NCBI GenBank assembly: GCA_946482595.1 | Contig: CAMLSD010000039.1 | Coordinates: forward strand, 1 to 40,705 | Direction: 5' to 3' | DNA from: an uncultured Comamonadaceae bacterium | GTDB taxonomy: Bacteria > Pseudomonadota > Gammaproteobacteria > Burkholderiales > Burkholderiaceae | DNA length: 40,705 bases | Part shown: positions 39,162 through 40,705 of the stretch, piece by piece | How positions within the stretch are numbered: position 1 is the first letter of the stretch | How the letters are laid out: every line of letters begins with the position of its first letter | Program-made: the position numbers and the translations under genes | Notes under the pieces: generated by a model | The model's input: only the letters and a program-made list of their open reading frames with translations | What the model was told of the DNA's origin: nothing | Databases searched by the model: none

Positions 39162-40705
39162 TCAGGTGTCCTGGCCGCTTTGCTGCAGGGCCCACATCTG
39201 GGCATACCGCCCGGACTGCGCCATCAGTTGCGAGTGTGTCCCCCGTTCGATGATGCGCCCCTGCTCGAGCACCAGGATCTCGTGCGCATCGACCACCGTC
39301 GACAGCCGGTGTGCGATCACCAGGGCCGTCTTGTTGCGTGCGGCCGACGCCAGTTCAGCCTGGATGGCACGTTCATTGGCAGAGTCAAGCGCCGACGTGG
39401 CCTCGTCGAAGATCAGGATCGGCGGATTCTTCAGCAGCGTGCGCGCGATCGCCACCCGTTGCTTTTCCCCGCCTGACAACTTGAGCCCCCGTTCGCCGAC
39501 CACCGTGTCGTAGCCCAGCGGCGTGGAACGGATGAAATTGTGAATGTGCGCTGCCTGCGCGGCCGCCACCACATCGTCGTGACTGGCCCCGGGGCGGCCA
39601 TAGGCGATGTTGTATTCGACCGTGTCATTGAACAGCACGGTGTCTTGCGGCACGATGCCGATGGCCCGCCGCAGGCTGGACTGCGTCACCTGGCGGATGT
39701 CCTGGCCATCGATCAGGATGCGCCCCCCCTCCTGCGGGTTGCTGACGTCGTAGAAGCGGAACAGCAGTCGCGCCAGCGTGGACTTGCCCGCACCCGACGG
39801 CCCGACCACCGCCACCTTGCGGCCGGCCGGAATGGTGAAGTCCAGGTGGTGCAGGATCGGGCGGTTGGTGTCATAGCCGAAGCTCACGTTCTCGAACCGC
39901 ACCTCCCCGTGCGTGACCTGCAGGTCGAGCGCACCCGGCACGTCATCGACTTCGCGCTCACGCTCCAGCAGGTTGAACATCTTGTCCAGGTCGGTCAGCG
40001 CCTGCTTGATCTCGCGGTAGACCACGCCCAGGAAGTTCAGCGGGATGTAGAGCTGGATCATGAAGGCGTTGATCATCACCAGATCGCCCAGCGTCATCGT
40101 GCCGGCCACCACCCCTTCGGTCGCACGCCACAGCATGGCCACCAGGGCGGTGGCGATGATGACCTGCTGCCCGGTGTTGAGCAGCGACAGCGTGGACTGC
40201 GACTTCAGCGTGGCCCGTCGCAGGCGCTCCAGGCTCTCGTCGTAGCGCTGCGATTCATAGGCCTCGTTGTTGAAGTACTTGACGGTCTCGTAGTTCAGCA
40301 GGGAGTCGATCGCCCGGGTGTGGGCCTTGGAGTCGAGCTCGTTCATGACCTTGCGGAACTGCGTTCGCCATTCGGTCACGAGCACGGTGAAGGTGATGTA
40401 CAGCACCAGCGCGGCCACCGTGATCCACGCGAACCACACATCGAACTTGACGGCCAGCAGCGTCAGCACCATCGCCACCTCGATCAGCGTGGGGAAGATG
40501 CTGTAGAGCGAGTACGAGATCAGCGAATGCACGCCGCGCGTGCCGCGCTCGATGTCGCGCGTCATCCCGCCGGTCTGGCGCTCGAGGTGGAAGCGCAGGC
40601 TCAGCGCATGCAGGTGGCGGAACACCTGCAGCGAAATGCTGCGCGAGGCCCCCTCGGTGGCCTTGGCAAAGATCAGTTCACGCAGTTCGGTGAACAGCGA
40701 GGTGC
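39162..40705 (-). CDS. ABC exporter, Atm1/ABCB7 type (N-terminus beyond window end)
   Basis: Half-size ABC exporter with fused membrane and ATPase domains; 514 codons are visible and the frame remains open at base 40705, so the N-terminus is missing. The visible part starts TSLFTELRELIFAKATEGAS. This region, with SLQVFRHLHALSLRFHLERQTGG and TRDIERGTRGV, is characteristic of the Atm1/HMT1/ABCB7 group, which export glutathione-based sulfur compounds or metal conjugates. The ATPase has Walker A GPSGAGKST, signature LSGGEKQR, Walker B with DEATSALD, and the H-loop in IAHRLSTV. An internal ATG at 40625 is not the start. The C-terminus ends 25 bases from the small basic protein stop. Confidence 0.92.
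   Translation of the reverse strand, partial: TSLFTELRELIFAKATEGASRSISLQVFRHLHALSLRFHLERQTGGMTRDIERGTRGVHSLISYSLYSIFPTLIEVAMVLTLLAVKFDVWFAWITVAALVLYITFTVLVTEWRTQFRKVMNELDSKAHTRAIDSLLNYETVKYFNNEAYESQRYDESLERLRRATLKSQSTLSLLNTGQQVIIATALVAMLWRATEGVVAGTMTLGDLVMINAFMIQLYIPLNFLGVVYREIKQALTDLDKMFNLLEREREVDDVPGALDLQVTHGEVRFENVSFGYDTNRPILHHLDFTIPAGRKVAVVGPSGAGKSTLARLLFRFYDVSNPQEGGRILIDGQDIRQVTQSSLRRAIGIVPQDTVLFNDTVEYNIAYGRPGASHDDVVAAAQAAHIHNFIRSTPLGYDTVVGERGLKLSGGEKQRVAIARTLLKNPPILIFDEATSALDSANERAIQAELASAARNKTALVIAHRLSTVVDAHEILVLEQGRIIERGTHSQLMAQSGRYAQMWALQQSGQDT

Overview
This is a high-G+C bacterial chromosome segment, most likely a betaproteobacterium of the order Burkholderiales (Rubrivivax/Leptothrix/Ideonella-like). 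The reasons are the order Ser/Thr kinase - yicC - gmk - rpoZ - spoT - greB, a Bug-type binding protein, a YaeQ protein and a small Lys/Arg-rich protein of a type I recall from that group. I saw no rRNA, insertion sequence, integrase, CRISPR array or phage gene. The species-level placement is inference.

Region 1 (1-13264) is housekeeping. A truncated protein kinase gene is divergent from yicC, followed by gmk, rpoZ, a clean intrinsic terminator, spoT, and the convergent greB with a TTG start. Next comes a CoxE-like VWA protein gene whose stop overlaps the start of tamA. tamA is followed by tamB, so VWA-tamA-tamB looks like one transcription unit.

Region 2 (13287-17226) looks like an acidic amino-acid module: a LysR regulator, a GltI-like periplasmic binding protein, an Asp/Glu racemase and a second, paralogous binding protein, with no permease or ATPase. 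A T-N11-A site and a sigma70-like promoter lie in the expected LysR geometry upstream of the first binding protein. A tRNA-Arg(CCU) gene closes the region.

Region 3 (17186-23418, minus strand) holds two tandem paralogous CHASE-PAS-GGDEF-EAL c-di-GMP enzymes. The last 12 codons and the stop of the downstream one are written in the antisense strand of the tRNA-Arg gene.

Region 4 (23513-28901) has a divergent pair of iron/thiamine-type ABC genes (two-domain permease and ATPase) without a binding protein, then a CtpA protease with a strong terminator, and a MoeB/ThiF-type E1-like enzyme.

Region 5 (28927-36344) is the main accessory feature: a 3-sulfolactate degradation locus. On the minus strand are suyA, suyB, an slcC-like and a comC-like dehydrogenase, then a Bug binding protein. 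Divergent from them are a GntR/UTRA regulator (suyR-like), an inositol-monophosphatase-family protein and a PSE/YeiH-family exporter (suyZ-like), each joined to the next by an ATGA overlap. The expected chemistry is oxidation of one sulfolactate enantiomer to sulfopyruvate by SlcC, reduction to the other enantiomer by ComC, cleavage by SuyAB to pyruvate plus sulfite, and export of sulfite or sulfate by SuyZ. The phosphatase-family member is not explained by this pathway.

Region 6 (36413-40705) contains a LOG-family protein, arginase, YaeQ, a 61-residue basic protein and a truncated Atm1/ABCB7-type exporter. Recurrent small-scale features are GC-rich hairpins without U-tracts at all four cleanly convergent gene junctions, and possible leaderless starts at spoT, moeB and suyR.
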